Counted from the first letter of the stretch, positions 30,171-40,071 are shown. The stretch is DNA of 64,000 nt from Morganella morganii (GCF_019243775.1 NZ_CP069157.1:3607418-3671417), one strand, 5' to 3'. Made by a program: numbers and translations. Notes: a model not told the origin generated them from the letters alone.

Positions 30171-32954
30171 TTAGTGGGCTTCGTCCCAGTTGGCGCCTAC
30201 CCCCGCTTCTACTTTTAACGGCACATCAAGTTTCATCGCGGCTTCCATCAGCCCGCGGATCTTCTCTGCCATCTCAGCCTGTTGTTCTTTTCGTACTTCA
30301 AACACCAGTTCATCGTGCACCTGCATAATCATCAGCGCATCGATGTTCTCTTTTTGCAGCCAGTCATCCACGGCAATCATCGCTTTTTTGATGATATCTG
30401 CTGCGGTGCCCTGCATCGGGGCGTTGATCGCCTCGCGCTCAGCCGCCTTGCGGCGCATACCGTTACGGGAATTGATTTCCGGCAGCCAGAGACGACGGCC
30501 TTCCAGCGTTTCCACATAGCCTTTTTCTGCCGCGTGTTCACGGGTGCGGGCCATATACTCCAGCACGCCCGGATAGCGTTCAAAATAGAGGTCCATATAG
30601 CGCTGTGCTTCACCGCGCGGGATCCCCAGCTGACGTGCGAGACCAAATGCACTCATGCCGTAAATCAGGCCGAAGTTAATAGCCTTCGCGCTGCGGCGCT
30701 GATCCGCCGTCACTTCGTCCAGCGGCACACCAAACACTTCGGCGGCGGTGGCGCGGTGGATATCCTTGCCTTCGGCAAAGGCTTTCAGCAGCCCTTTGTC
30801 CTGTGACAGATGCGCCATGATGCGCAGTTCAATCTGAGAATAGTCCGCGGCCATAATGCAGTAGCCGTCACGGGCAATAAATGCCTGACGGATACGGCGG
30901 CCTTCATCGGTTCTGACCGGAATATTCTGCAGGTTCGGGTCACGGGAAGAAAGACGGCCGGTCGCGGTCACTGCCTGGTGATACGAGGTATGCACACGGC
31001 GGGTTTTCGGATCCACCATCAGCGGCAGTTTATCGGTATAGGTGGTTTTCAGTTTGGACAGGCCGCGGTGTTCGAGGATCACGCGCGGCAGTTCATGGTT
31101 ATCCGCCAGCTCTTCCAGCACTTCCTCATTGGTTGACGGTGCACCGCCCGGAGTTTTCTTCACCACCGGCAGATTCAGTTTTTCAAACAGAATAGTTTGC
31201 AGCTGCTTTGGTGAAGAGAGGTTGAACTCCTCTCCGGCAATCGCAAACGCCTGTTTTTCCAGCTCATCCAGACGGGCTGTCAGCTCCACTGACTGTGCGG
31301 CAAGCACATTGGCGTCAATCAGAACCCCGGTCCGTTCCATACGGGAGAGCACCGGCACCAGCGGCATTTCGATATCCTGATAGACATGCAGCAGCGATTT
31401 TTCGGCTTCCAGCTGCGGATACAGCGCCTGATGCAGCAGCAGTGTGATATCCGCATCTTCCGCCGCATAATTGGCCGCTTCTTCCAGCGGGATCTGATTA
31501 AACGTCAGCTGCTTTTTGCCTTTCCCGGCGATATCTTCAAAGGTGGTGGTTTTGTAATTCAGATGACGGTCGGCCAGGCTGTCCATATCATGACGTCCGG
31601 CGACACTGTTGAGCACATAGGATTCCAGCATGGTATCGAAGGCGATTCCGCGCAGTTCCACACCGTAATTTTCCATAATCCCACGATCAAATTTCAGGTT
31701 CTGACCGATTTTCCGTATTTTTTCATCTTCCAGAATCGGTTTCATCACCCGCAGCACCTGCTCAGTCAGCAACTGATCCGGCGCATCCAGATAATCATGA
31801 CCAATCGGCACATACGCCGCATGGCCTGCTTTCGCCGCAAATGACATCCCGACCAGACGCGCGGAGAGATTATCCAGACTGTCGGTTTCGGTATCAAACG
31901 CAAACTCACCGGCTTCACGCAGGATTTGTGCCCAGCGGTTCAGCGCCTCTTCATCGAGAATAGTTTCATAGTTTTCACTACTGATTTCCGGCGTGGCTGC
32001 CGGGGTCTGTACTGCGCCGGTTACAGCTGCTTTTGACGGCGCGCTGCGGGTACTTTTCTTCGCCAGCCAGCCGCCGTTTTCCAGATCACTTATCCAGCGT
32101 TTAAATTCATACTGTGTGAATAATGCATGCAGCTTATCTAAGTCCGGTTCCGTCAGTGCCAGGGAATCCCAGGTGCAATCGAGTTCCACATCGGTTTTGA
32201 TGGTCGCCAGAGTGTAAGAGAGATATGCCATCTCTTTATTGGTTTCCATCTTCGGTGCGAGGGTTTTGGCACCACGGAAGCTCAGTCCGGCAATTTTATC
32301 CAGGTCCGCATAAATATCATCCAGGCTGCCCAGCCCCTGTAATAAGGCCTGAGCGGTCTTCTCGCCGACGCCCGGCACGCCCGGGATGTTATCGGAGGAG
32401 TCGCCCATCAGCGCCAGATAATCAATAATCAGTGACGGCGGAACACCGTATTTGGTTTCCACCTCTTCCGGCCCGAGAATGGTATTGTTCATGGTATTGA
32501 TCAGGGTGATATCCGGGGTCACCAGCTGCGCCATATCTTTATCACCGGTACTGATCAGCACGGCACGGCCTTCTGCCGCCGCCTGTTTCGCCAGTGTCCC
32601 GATAACATCATCCGCTTCCACGCCGGAAACAGATAACAGCGGCATCCCCATCGCGACGACCATGTCATGCAGCGGCGCTATCTGCTCACGCAGATCATCC
32701 GGCATCGGCGGGCGGTGTGATTTATAGGCTTCAAACAATTCATCACGGAATGTTTTACCTTTGGCATCAAATACCACGGCAACATGGCTGGGTTCATACT
32801 GCATTATCAGGCTGCGCAGCATATTCAGCACGCCGTACATGGCACCGGTCGGTTGTCCGGCGCTGTTAGTCAGCGGAGGGAATGCGTGGTAAGCACGATA
32901 GAGGTACGATGAACCATCGACTAAAATCAAAGGGTTGTCTGCAATCTGAGCCAT
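30171..32954 (-). CDS. polA: DNA polymerase I
   Basis: Pol I processes Okazaki fragments and fills repair gaps. The 927-residue product has the 5'-3' nuclease domain (about 1-300, with [19 protein letters not shown] and [18 protein letters not shown]), the 3'-5' exonuclease domain with its acidic motif [11 protein letters not shown] intact (about 348-358, so proofreading is likely active), and the polymerase domain with [16 protein letters not shown] and [10 protein letters not shown]. coli Pol I is 928 residues. The ATG at 32954 ([11 protein letters not shown]) follows GAAGG and matches the family; an ATG four codons earlier is less likely. Confidence 0.97.
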   Translation of the reverse strand: MAQIADNPLILVDGSSYLYRAYHAFPPLTNSAGQPTGAMYGVLNMLRSLIMQYEPSHVAVVFDAKGKTFRDELFEAYKSHRPPMPDDLREQIAPLHDMVVAMGMPLLSVSGVEADDVIGTLAKQAAAEGRAVLISTGDKDMAQLVTPDITLINTMNNTILGPEEVETKYGVPPSLIIDYLALMGDSSDNIPGVPGVGEKTAQALLQGLGSLDDIYADLDKIAGLSFRGAKTLAPKMETNKEMAYLSYTLATIKTDVELDCTWDSLALTEPDLDKLHALFTQYEFKRWISDLENGGWLAKKSTRSAPSKAAVTGAVQTPAATPEISSENYETILDEEALNRWAQILREAGEFAFDTETDSLDNLSARLVGMSFAAKAGHAAYVPIGHDYLDAPDQLLTEQVLRVMKPILEDEKIRKIGQNLKFDRGIMENYGVELRGIAFDTMLESYVLNSVAGRHDMDSLADRHLNYKTTTFEDIAGKGKKQLTFNQIPLEEAANYAAEDADITLLLHQALYPQLEAEKSLLHVYQDIEMPLVPVLSRMERTGVLIDANVLAAQSVELTARLDELEKQAFAIAGEEFNLSSPKQLQTILFEKLNLPVVKKTPGGAPSTNEEVLEELADNHELPRVILEHRGLSKLKTTYTDKLPLMVDPKTRRVHTSYHQAVTATGRLSSRDPNLQNIPVRTDEGRRIRQAFIARDGYCIMAADYSQIELRIMAHLSQDKGLLKAFAEGKDIHRATAAEVFGVPLDEVTADQRRSAKAINFGLIYGMSAFGLARQLGIPRGEAQRYMDLYFERYPGVLEYMARTREHAAEKGYVETLEGRRLWLPEINSRNGMRRKAAEREAINAPMQGTAADIIKKAMIAVDDWLQKENIDALMIMQVHDELVFEVRKEQQAEMAEKIRGLMEAAMKLDVPLKVEAGVGANWDEAH

Positions 32955-33245
32955 AATTGCCTTCACAGTATTAAATGGATTCTTGCGGGTAGCATGCCAC
33001 AGACTGCGGCATCAGACGACTATTATCAGCCTCAGCCGTTAATCTTCCCGCACTCAGAACAGGACAGGTTTGCCCTGGAAATAAAAAATAACAAGCTGTG
33101 GATAACTTTGTGGGTAAATTTATGAACCCTATGTAAATCACTGTCTGCAGCGCGATATGCCTGAATCTCGTTCAAAAAAATCAATAGGTTATAAACGAAT
33201 ACCGCAAGATAATCTGCCGTTGTAATCACTTGATTAATGTGGATA
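32955..33245. promoter_or_regulatory. polA-dsbA spacer with DnaA-box-like sites
   Basis: The 345-base gap between polA and the dsbA stop holds no gene. It contains a perfect DnaA box (TTATCCACA on the minus strand, 33097-33105), a second with one mismatch at 33109-33117 (TGTGGGTAA) and a third with one mismatch near 33239-33247 (TGTGGATAG). It also holds the polA promoter. Confidence 0.55.
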
Positions 33246-33277
33246 GTAAAAAAGCAATGGCGTTACCGCCATTGCTT
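33246..33277 (-). terminator. Terminator after dsbA
   Basis: AAGCAATGGCG and CGCCATTGCTT form an 11-base perfect stem with a four-base loop; on the minus strand it is followed by a run of six T, 23 bases past the dsbA stop. Confidence 0.9.
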
Positions 33278-33299
33278 CCCGGAGATACAGATGCTGTGA

Positions 33300-33923
33300 T
33301 CAGTTCTGTTTGATCAGATAATTGACCGTATCAGAGAACGCTTTACCGTATTCATTCACATCTTTGACTTCCAGACCGGCGTTGTTGATCTGGTATTTAC
33401 CTTTGACAAAGACTGCCGGCACACCGCGTAATTTGTAATCCGCAGCCGCTTTCTGCTGCTTGGCAATCAAGGATTTCACAAAGATACTGTTCGCGGCGGA
33501 ATCATAATCCTCGCCGGTCACACCAGCTTTGATAAAGGCGTCACGGACATCAGCAGGCGTTTTAATTGTGCCGGTTTTCTGAATGCCTTCGAACAGGAGC
33601 GGAGTCACTTTGTCCTCAACACCCATCGCCATTGCCACAGACCATGCTTTGGTCAGTTCAGGCCCCATCGGACCGCCGAGGAAATCAACATGATAACGTT
33701 CATGTTTCGCCCCTTCCGGCAGGTTTTTGCTGATGGATTCCGGTACTTTGAAGTTTTCTTCAAACTGGTAGCAGTGCGGGCAGTAGAAGGAGAAAAACTC
33801 CACCACGTCAGGCTGATTTGTTACCGGTGTGCTCAGTTCGGTGTACTCTTTTCCCGATACCGGGTTTGCAAAGACACTGAATGACATCGCAAATCCAATC
33901 AGCGCTAACCAAAGTTTCTTCAT
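33300..33923 (-). CDS. dsbA: Thiol:disulfide interchange protein DsbA
   Basis: DsbA is the main periplasmic oxidant that introduces disulfides into secreted proteins. The 207-residue product has a signal peptide MKKLWLALIGFAMSFSVFAN (cleavage near residue 19), the active site CPHC at 48-51 in FSFYCPHCYQFE, an inserted helical domain, and the cis-proline loop RGVPAVFVKG. Length is usual. It follows srkA by 18 bases, so both are likely cotranscribed, as in E. coli. Confidence 0.97.
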   Translation of the reverse strand: MKKLWLALIGFAMSFSVFANPVSGKEYTELSTPVTNQPDVVEFFSFYCPHCYQFEENFKVPESISKNLPEGAKHERYHVDFLGGPMGPELTKAWSVAMAMGVEDKVTPLLFEGIQKTGTIKTPADVRDAFIKAGVTGEDYDSAANSIFVKSLIAKQQKAAADYKLRGVPAVFVKGKYQINNAGLEVKDVNEYGKAFSDTVNYLIKQN

Positions 33924-33941
33924 CTTTATCTCTCCTGAAAA

Positions 33942-34937
33942 TCAATAAGGCAGAAAGCGCGTCAGCGGAGGCTCCGCCAGTACGGCTGTCTGTTCAGTCA
34001 TCAGTGATTGCTGCTGTGACCAGAAATCACCTTCCGCCATCCACGGAAATGCCCGGGGAAAAGCGGGATCCTGCCAGCGGCGTGCCACCCAGGATAAAAA
34101 ATGAACCATGCGCATGGCGCGCAGCGGTTCAATCAGTGCCAGCTCCCGCGTATCGAAGTCACAAAACTCCTGATAGGCATCGAGCAGAATATCCAGCTGA
34201 TAACGGCGCGAATCCGTATCCCCGCTGAGCAGCATCCACAGATCCTGCACTGCCGGACCGTTGCGGGCATCATCGAAATCCACCAGCCACGGTTCATCAC
34301 GCCATAAAATATTACCCGGATGACAATCCCCGTGCAGGCGAATGGCGTGCCAGTCGTCGTGCCAGCGGGCGGATGTCTCACGGATCAGGGTATCCAGTGT
34401 CGCGATAAAGCTGTCACGACGCGCCTGCGGGATCAGCGGGCACTGCGCGAGGATTTCACGCGGTGTCAGCAGATATTCCTGCAGTCCGATCGCCGGCCGG
34501 TGCTCAAAACAGCGTTCCCGGCTTATCTGATGCAGCCGTCCGAGCAGCCGCCCGGTGCTTTCCAGCTGATCAAGATTATCCGTCTCATACGCCCGTCCGC
34601 CGACCGACGGAAACAGCGCGAACAGATAACCGTCCTGTGACAGCAGCGTGTCGCCGTCAAAGGCCAGCGGTGCCGCGACCGGCAGCCCGGCCTGAGCCAG
34701 TGTCAGGGTCAGGTCGTGCTCCTCACGGATCTGCGCCTCATTCCAGCGGGCCGGACGATAGAATTTCACCACATAGCGGGTACGGTTTTCATCCGTAAAC
34801 TGATATACGCGGTTTTCATAGCTGTTCAGTTCCGTCAGACCGGAATCAAGCCAGATACCGTAACGGCTCAGGCTGTCGATCAGGCGGTCAGGCCGGAAAT
34901 CCTGAAAAGTGAAAACCGGCGGGGTAATCGTCTGCAT
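33942..34937 (-). CDS. srkA: Stress response serine/threonine kinase SrkA (YihE)
   Basis: SrkA is a cytoplasmic APH-fold protein kinase that in E. coli opposes stress-induced death. The 331-residue product has the N-lobe lysine in RYVVKFYRP (K58), the catalytic loop LHGDCHPGN (201-209) and the metal-binding DFDDARNG (220-227). E. coli SrkA is 328 residues. It overlaps the stop of yihD by one base and precedes dsbA. Confidence 0.95.
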   Translation of the reverse strand: MQTITPPVFTFQDFRPDRLIDSLSRYGIWLDSGLTELNSYENRVYQFTDENRTRYVVKFYRPARWNEAQIREEHDLTLTLAQAGLPVAAPLAFDGDTLLSQDGYLFALFPSVGGRAYETDNLDQLESTGRLLGRLHQISRERCFEHRPAIGLQEYLLTPREILAQCPLIPQARRDSFIATLDTLIRETSARWHDDWHAIRLHGDCHPGNILWRDEPWLVDFDDARNGPAVQDLWMLLSGDTDSRRYQLDILLDAYQEFCDFDTRELALIEPLRAMRMVHFLSWVARRWQDPAFPRAFPWMAEGDFWSQQQSLMTEQTAVLAEPPLTRFLPY

Positions 34938-35206
34938 TACTCTTTGATGATGCCGCGTGCACGTAACAGGGCGGTTTTAAAATCTTCTTCGTAATCTTTT
35001 TTCAGACCCGGAATGGCGTCTGTTGCCTCAGAGCCGCGCATTTTCAGGTGATAAATAAGAATATCATCGGTCAGATCAGATAATTCACCCTCAAACCCGG
35101 CTTCGTCAGCCAGTTTCTGTAACATCTGCATCAGGTTCAGATCAGAATGTTGCTGCCAGACAGGGTGCAGAAGTTCGATAACCTCATTAAGACGATGACA
35201 TTTCAT
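34937..35206 (-). CDS. yihD: YihD family protein
   Basis: An 89-residue protein, the same length as in E. coli, starting [20 protein letters not shown] and carrying the conserved [14 protein letters not shown] and [19 protein letters not shown]. Function is unknown. The ATG at 35206 is chosen because it matches the family; a start 13 codons upstream is rejected. First gene of yihD-srkA-dsbA. Confidence 0.94.
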   Translation of the reverse strand: MKCHRLNEVIELLHPVWQQHSDLNLMQMLQKLADEAGFEGELSDLTDDILIYHLKMRGSEATDAIPGLKKDYEEDFKTALLRARGIIKE

Positions 35207-35426
35207 AATAAATTCCTTATAAGCAAGATCGTAACACATTACCAATTATCCGCCGCTCCGGAAAGAACAGGACTGTCAGGATGCGTAAATATTGGCAGGC
35301 TGTAATAACTGCGGCGTATTATCCGTGATTATAACGACCATTGCATTGATATTCGCGCTCACTATACCGGAATCCTTGTTAAGATAAGTTCAGAATATTT
35401 ATCAGAGATTGTCAGAGAAACTGAAA

Positions 35427-36524
35427 ATGATGATGCAACTCAGCGGCTGTATTCTTGCCGGCGGCCGGGCCACTCGGATGCAGGGACAGGACAAAGGTCT
35501 GGTATTACTGGGCGGGATCCCGCTTTATCAGCACAGTGTAAAACTGCTCGCCCCGCAGACAGACGATATTTTTATCAATGCCAACCGCAATACGCAGGAT
35601 TATCACGCCACCGGCCTGCGGGTGGTCGCCGATACATTACCGGATTTTCCGGGCCCGCTTGCCGGGATGCTCGCCGGTCTTGAAAATGCCCTGCACGACT
35701 GGGTGCTGTTCGTACCCTGTGATGTACCGCAGTTCCCGGCGGATCTGGCAGAAAAACTCTGGCAGCAGAAAGGTGATGCCCTGTGCGCTTATGCCTGTGA
35801 TCACCAGCGGGCGCATCCGGCCTTTGCGCTGTGTCACCGCTCGCTGATCACGCCGCTGACAGAATACCTCACCGGCGGTGATCGCAAACTTCTGCTGTTT
35901 ATGGATAAAATCGGCGCCAAAGCCGTCACATTTGATGCAAATCCCGGCGATTTTATTAATCTCAATACCCTTGCCGAGTGCCGGGAATGGGAAAAACAGC
36001 ACCGGCTGCCGCACCCGGTACCGCTGCTGGCCGTCACTGCCTACAGTGGCACCGGCAAAACCACACTGCTGAAAAAGCTGATCCCGCAACTGCGGGAAAG
36101 CGGGCTGCGCATCGGTCTGGTCAAGCACACGCATCACGATATGGATGTGGACACCCCGGGGAAAGACAGCTACGAACTGCGTAAAGCTGGTGCTTATCAG
36201 ACGCTGGTGGTCAGTCAGGAGCGGTTTGCACTGATGACCGAAACCCCGGGTGGCGCGGAGCCTGATCTGATGCAGCTGGCCGCCCGCTTTGATACACGGG
36301 AGCTGGATCTTATCCTGGTGGAAGGGTTCAAGGGGGAATCCGTACCGAAAATCGCCCTGTTCCGCGATGTGACTGACCGTCCGTATCAGACACTGCTGGA
36401 TGAATTTGTTATTGCGTTTGCGTCAGATAAGCCACGGCTGGATGTTACTGTACCGCAGTTGGATATCAACAATATCACTGCCATCCGTGACTTTATTGTC
36501 AGTTGGCTGGAACACCATCCGTAA
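35427..36524 (+). CDS. mobA: MobA-MobB fusion for molybdenum cofactor guanylylation
   Basis: MobA joins GMP to molybdopterin to make the bis-MGD cofactor; MobB is a GTP-binding partner. One 365-residue frame contains MobA (about 1-190, with the nucleotidyltransferase loop CILAGGRATRMQGQDKG and DTLPDFPGPLAGMLAG) followed without stop by MobB (about 200-365, Walker A AYSGTGKTTLLKKL near 205-218, then VEGFKGESVPKIALFR). In E. coli the two are adjacent separate genes. Start chosen at the first of three ATGs (35427); a TTG six codons upstream is possible. Confidence 0.93.
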   Translation: MMMQLSGCILAGGRATRMQGQDKGLVLLGGIPLYQHSVKLLAPQTDDIFINANRNTQDYHATGLRVVADTLPDFPGPLAGMLAGLENALHDWVLFVPCDVPQFPADLAEKLWQQKGDALCAYACDHQRAHPAFALCHRSLITPLTEYLTGGDRKLLLFMDKIGAKAVTFDANPGDFINLNTLAECREWEKQHRLPHPVPLLAVTAYSGTGKTTLLKKLIPQLRESGLRIGLVKHTHHDMDVDTPGKDSYELRKAGAYQTLVVSQERFALMTETPGGAEPDLMQLAARFDTRELDLILVEGFKGESVPKIALFRDVTDRPYQTLLDEFVIAFASDKPRLDVTVPQLDINNITAIRDFIVSWLEHHP

Positions 36525-36528
36525 TCGT

Positions 36529-36574
36529 CACTCATATCGGGCCTGACATAAAATCATGTTACCCGGCCCGATAT
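36529..36574 (+). terminator. Hairpin after mobA-mobB
   Basis: CTCATATCGGGCC and GGCCCGATATGAG are perfect 13-base inverted arms around a 20-base loop, just past the stop. There is no clear T-run, so it may act as a Rho-independent terminator only weakly or as an mRNA 3' end. Confidence 0.6.
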
Positions 36575-36733
36575 GAGTCTCATCTGCATGCTCATACTTT
36601 TTATCCTGAAAAAACCATTTAATATTATTATTTCCTCTTTAAAAATAGAGAAATATTGAATATGACGTTATTTGATCTATCCTGAAAACGTATTTGTTGT
36701 ATTTCCTGAAACAAAAAACGAGGTTTATTTATC

Positions 36734-37035
36734 ATGAAAAAGTATTTCGTCACCGCGTGTCTGGTTGCTGCAAGTGCATTTTCCTCAGTGGCTCTCGCTG
36801 AACCTGCTGATATTCAGGTACCCGATAAAATGACCTGCAAAGAATTCGTTAATCTGAACCCGCAAAGCTGGGCGCCGGTTGCCTGTGGGTGATCAGCAAA
36901 GACACACAATACCCGGGCGGTGACTTTGTGGCACTGTCAGAAAAAGGGGTTGCAGAAGCACCAAAAATTGTTGAATTCTGTAAGAAATTCCCGGAAGGCA
37001 CCCTTCAGGATTACCTGGCTGCCCGCAATAAATAA
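36734..37035 (+). pseudogene. hdeB: HdeB-like periplasmic acid-stress chaperone, frameshifted
   Basis: The ATG at 36734 opens a signal peptide (MKKYFVTACLVAASAFSSVA, cleavage near LA-EPADI) and the HdeA/B core MTCKEFVNLNPQSWAPVA. At 36884-36889 the frame then hits TGA; one frame over the protein continues as WVISKDTQYPGGDFVALSEK to FCKKFPEGTLQDYLAARNK and a stop at 37035. Adding back one G (TGGTGG for TGTGG) would give an intact protein of about 100 residues with the WW pair seen in E. coli HdeB. The two cysteines of the family are on either side of the break. A true loss or a sequencing error. Confidence 0.85.
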
Positions 37036-37055
37036 TCTCTGAAAATAAATAATGA

Positions 37056-37083
37056 AACGCCGGAGATATATTCCGGCGTTTTT
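37056..37083 (+). terminator. Terminator after the hdeB-like gene
   Basis: AACGCCGGA, a six- to seven-base loop, TCCGGCGTT followed by TTT, 20 bases past the stop. Confidence 0.85.
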
Positions 37084-37162
37084 ATGCCACTATTCCGGCA
37101 AACTTTCCGCTGCATATTTGCTACAGTATATCTTTCAGCCGCTTTATCGGATAAAAGATATA

Positions 37163-37684
37163 ATGAGTGACGAACTGATTCTGGTCGATGAACATGATAA
37201 TACCCTCGGGTATGACGAAAAACTCCGCGTTCATCAGCTCGGATTACTGCACCGTGCGTTTTCTGTATTCCTGTTTAATGATGCGGGTGAGCTGCTGATC
37301 CAGCAGCGCGCACTCAGCAAATACCACTCCGGCGGATTGTGGGCCAACAGCTGCTGCAGTCATCCCCGCCGTGGTGAATCGCTGGAACAGGCGACACAGC
37401 GCCGTCTGCAGGAAGAGCTGGGGATCACCAGCCCGTTACAGGCCGCCGGCCATATCATTTACCGTGCGGATGTTCCGCCGTCACTGACTGAACATGAATA
37501 TGATCACCTGTTTACCGGTCACTATAACGGCCCGTTTTCCCTGAATCCGCAGGAAGTCGCTGCCGTGCGCTGGATATCACTCACTGACCTGAAAAAAGAG
37601 ATGCATGACCATCCGCAGCAATTTGCCGAATGGTTTAAGGTCATCGCCAAAAAATTCCCGCTATTACAGATAACAACCTCATGA
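37163..37684 (+). CDS. idi: Isopentenyl-diphosphate delta-isomerase, type I
   Basis: Idi interconverts IPP and DMAPP for isoprenoid synthesis; it is helpful but not essential in bacteria that use the MEP pathway. The 173-residue Nudix-fold product starts MSDELILVDEHDNTLGYDEK and has LWANSCCSHPRRGESLEQAT (metal and catalytic Cys region) and RRLQEELGITSP. E. coli Idi is 182 residues. The ATG at 37163 is chosen over a 37-codon upstream in-frame extension without homology. Its stop overlaps the ATG of a GNAT remnant (ATGA). Confidence 0.93.
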   Translation: MSDELILVDEHDNTLGYDEKLRVHQLGLLHRAFSVFLFNDAGELLIQQRALSKYHSGGLWANSCCSHPRRGESLEQATQRRLQEELGITSPLQAAGHIIYRADVPPSLTEHEYDHLFTGHYNGPFSLNPQEVAAVRWISLTDLKKEMHDHPQQFAEWFKVIAKKFPLLQITTS

Positions 37685-37927
37685 CGCTGATAACAGAAGA
37701 ACGTGCGCCTTCCGCGCAGGAGTACTGCGCGCTGCGCATTAAAGCCGGATTGTCGGCAAAATCACTGAAAGCCGCTGAGATCGGGCTGCATCGGGGGCTA
37801 TCTTACATCCGCCACACTCGAAGGTTCCTATATCCCGATGGTCGCGGATAAACCCGGTTTCTATGAAAAGCCCGGCTGGAAATCGGTCGGCCCGGCATCA
37901 GAGGGGATGTCGAAGAAGTTCGGGTGA
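37681..37927 (+). pseudogene. GNAT acetyltransferase remnant with internal deletion
   Basis: The ATG overlaps the idi stop. The first 40 or so codons (MTLITEERAPSAQEYCALRI and AGLSAKSLKAAEIGL) look like the start of a GNAT N-acetyltransferase. The frame then shifts, and a C-terminal GNAT piece follows in another frame (TLEGSYIPMVADKPGFYEKP, then GWKSVGPASEGMSKKFG and TGA at 37927). The central acetyl-CoA-binding part (R/Q-x-x-G-x-G/A) is missing. The whole remnant is about 82 codons where about 135 are expected, so a deletion removed the core. Confidence 0.8.
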
Positions 37928-37934
37928 CCGTCAG

Positions 37935-38282
37935 CTATTCAGAATAGATACCGGTTGCCAGCTGCAGATCCCGTAATGTAATCATCAGCAGCATCGGGTC
38001 AGCCGGTGACGGCATAAAACCGGTATGCTCATAAAAACGTCTGGCATTATCAGACAGAGCACGGACAACAATACCGCGGATACCCACAATCCCGGCTGCC
38101 TGCAAGACCCGCAGTGCGGCATCTTTTATCAGACCCCGTCCGATCCCTCTGCCTTTTACGCTTTCATCAACAGCAAGACGTCCCGGCAGAATAACCGGAA
38201 TTTCCGGAGGCATATTACGTCTGAAGCGTCCCGCCGCCTGTGAACAGGTAATAACACCTGTCGATAATGCATAATAGGCCAT
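37935..38282 (-). pseudogene. TacT-like GNAT toxin, N-terminally truncated
   Basis: Toxins of this family acetylate charged aminoacyl-tRNA. The frame from the ATG at 38282 (115 residues) has GRFRRNMPPEIPVILPGRLA, the acetyl-CoA loop GRGIGRGLIKDA, and GIRGIVVRALSDNARRFYEH, but the usual N-terminal 45 or so residues are absent. Reading the same frame upstream of the ATG gives TFVVCHHNRI, the expected preceding stretch, up to about 38313, where it runs into antitoxin sequence. So a deletion joined the two genes. The nominal start at 38282 overlaps the antitoxin stop by one base. Unlikely to be active. Confidence 0.8.
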
Positions 38283-38587
38283 TATCCGGTTATGGTGGCA
38301 GACGACAAATGTCCGTGAAGCGCCTCACCGGACTGTGGTGCCATATCCAGTCTGGTAATAAACTGCTGATAGACATCGGTACTGACATCAATAACCCGTA
38401 AATCTGCCAGTGTTTCTTCGGCGGCACGCCGCGCAGCTTCCAGTACGAACTCGGTTCTGTTTTTACCGGCAGCATGCGCTGCGCGATCAATCAGAATTTT
38501 ATCTTCCGGTTTGATGCGTAAATTCAGTGTTGAACGGGTGATATTCACGCCGGACACAGGATGCTGCTCATCTGTGTGTTTTGTCAT
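38282..38587 (-). CDS. DUF1778 (TacA-like) antitoxin with altered C-terminus
   Basis: A ribbon-helix-helix antitoxin: residues about 17-60 show STLNLRIKPEDKILIDRAAH and GKNRTEFVLEAARRAAEET, the conserved DUF1778 core. The normal toxin-binding C-terminus is lost: from about residue 90 the frame (HLSSATITG) is out-of-frame toxin sequence. The DNA-binding part could still repress its promoter. Start taken at the first ATG, 101 residues in all; an ATG-less N-terminal extension of about 15 residues before STLNLRIK is usual. Confidence 0.8.
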   Translation of the reverse strand: MTKHTDEQHPVSGVNITRSTLNLRIKPEDKILIDRAAHAAGKNRTEFVLEAARRAAEETLADLRVIDVSTDVYQQFITRLDMAPQSGEALHGHLSSATITG

Positions 38588-38658
38588 ATCCTCCTCCGGA
38601 ATAATGTTACATCCTTTTAAACATAGTACGGTGTAGTGTCATTGTCATTACGTAAAAT

Positions 38659-38690
38659 AAAGCAGGCCGGACATCGTCACGGCCTGCTTT
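38659..38690. terminator. Terminator after gor
   Basis: AAAGCAGGCC and GGCCTGCTTT around a 12-base loop, 28 bases past the gor stop on the minus strand. It is followed by ATTTTACG on that strand. Confidence 0.8.
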
Positions 38691-38718
38691 GCAGACATCA
38701 GTATCAATTACTGTGCCA

Positions 38719-40071
38719 TCAGCGCATTGTCACAAACTCTTCCGCTGCTGTCGGGTGGATTGCCACGGTATTATCGAAATCTTTCTTGGTGGCGCCCATT
38801 TTCAGTGCAACCGCAAAGCCCTGCAGGATTTCGTCCATACCGTAGCCGATGCCGTGGATACCAACGATTTTTTCGTCTTTACCCGCACACACCAGCTTCA
38901 TTTTGCATGGCTGGCGGTGGCTGGTGACAGCGGTATACATGGCGGTGAAAGAGGATTTGTAGCATTTCACATTATCCGCGCCGTACTGCTCAATCGCCTG
39001 TGGTTCTGTCAAACCCACGGTGCCGATAGCCGGGTGGCTGAAGACAACAGTCGGGATATTGGTGTAATCCAGGTGCTCGTCCGGCTTGTTGTTAAACAGG
39101 CGCTCAGAGAGACGGCGGCCTGCGGCAACCGCAACCGGCGTCAGTTCGACAGCGCCGGTGTTATCCCCCACCGCATACACGCCCGGAACCGACGTGTTCT
39201 GGTATTTATCCACCTGAATATAACCACGGTCGTTAAGTTTCACGCCGGTCACATCCAGATTGATGTTGTCTGTTGCCGGTTCACGGCCGATAGCCCAGAT
39301 CAGGCAATCTACAGTCTGCTCGTGGCCGTTTTCCAGTTGCAGGGTCAGGCTGCCGTCAGCATTTTTCACAACTGCTTTCGGTACAGAGTTGGTGTGCAGT
39401 GACGGCCCTTCGGTGTTCATCACCTCGACCAGCGTTTCCGTAATCAGCGGATCAAAATTACGCAGCGGTGCATGTTTGCGGACGAACAGATGTGTTTCGC
39501 TGCCCAGTGCATTCAGCACCCCGGCCAGTTCCACGGCGATATACCCGGCACCGACCACCGCCACACGTGACGGCAGAGCTTTCAGTGCGAAGAAACCATC
39601 AGAATCAATCCCGTATTCCGCGCCCGGGATGGACGGCGGAACCGGACGGCCGCCGGTGGCGATCAGGATATGATCCGCGGTGTACGTTTCACCGTTCACT
39701 TCTACCGTGTGCGCATCTTTAAAACGGGCAAAACCGGTGATCACATCCACTTTGTTATTGCCGAGAACGCGCTCATAAGACTGGTGAATACGATCAATAT
39801 ACGCAGAACGGCTTTCCAGCAGTTTGTCCCAGCTGAAATGATTGATGGTGGTATCGAACCCGTAATCCGGGCCGTACTGGCGGATAGCTTCCGCAATCTG
39901 CGCACCGTACCACATCACTTTTTTCGGGACACAACCGACGTTAACACACGTGCCGCCGAGCGCTTTTGCTTCAATCAGGGCACATTTCTGCCCGTACATT
40001 GCTGCCCGGTTTACAGACGCAATACCGGCACTGCCGCCGCCGATTGCAATATAATCGTAATGTTTGCTCAT
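38719..40071 (-). CDS. gor: Glutathione reductase
   Basis: Gor reduces oxidised glutathione with NADPH and keeps the cytosol reducing. The 450-residue product, the same length as in E. coli, has the FAD loop [11 protein letters not shown] (9-19), the redox disulfide C42/C47 in GGTCVNVGC, an NADPH loop [14 protein letters not shown] and the C-terminal HPTAAEE that completes the partner active site. The ATG at 40071 (MSKHYDY) fits the family. rlmJ lies upstream on the same strand. Confidence 0.97.
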   Translation of the reverse strand: MSKHYDYIAIGGGSAGIASVNRAAMYGQKCALIEAKALGGTCVNVGCVPKKVMWYGAQIAEAIRQYGPDYGFDTTINHFSWDKLLESRSAYIDRIHQSYERVLGNNKVDVITGFARFKDAHTVEVNGETYTADHILIATGGRPVPPSIPGAEYGIDSDGFFALKALPSRVAVVGAGYIAVELAGVLNALGSETHLFVRKHAPLRNFDPLITETLVEVMNTEGPSLHTNSVPKAVVKNADGSLTLQLENGHEQTVDCLIWAIGREPATDNINLDVTGVKLNDRGYIQVDKYQNTSVPGVYAVGDNTGAVELTPVAVAAGRRLSERLFNNKPDEHLDYTNIPTVVFSHPAIGTVGLTEPQAIEQYGADNVKCYKSSFTAMYTAVTSHRQPCKMKLVCAGKDEKIVGIHGIGYGMDEILQGFAVALKMGATKKDFDNTVAIHPTAAEEFVTMR

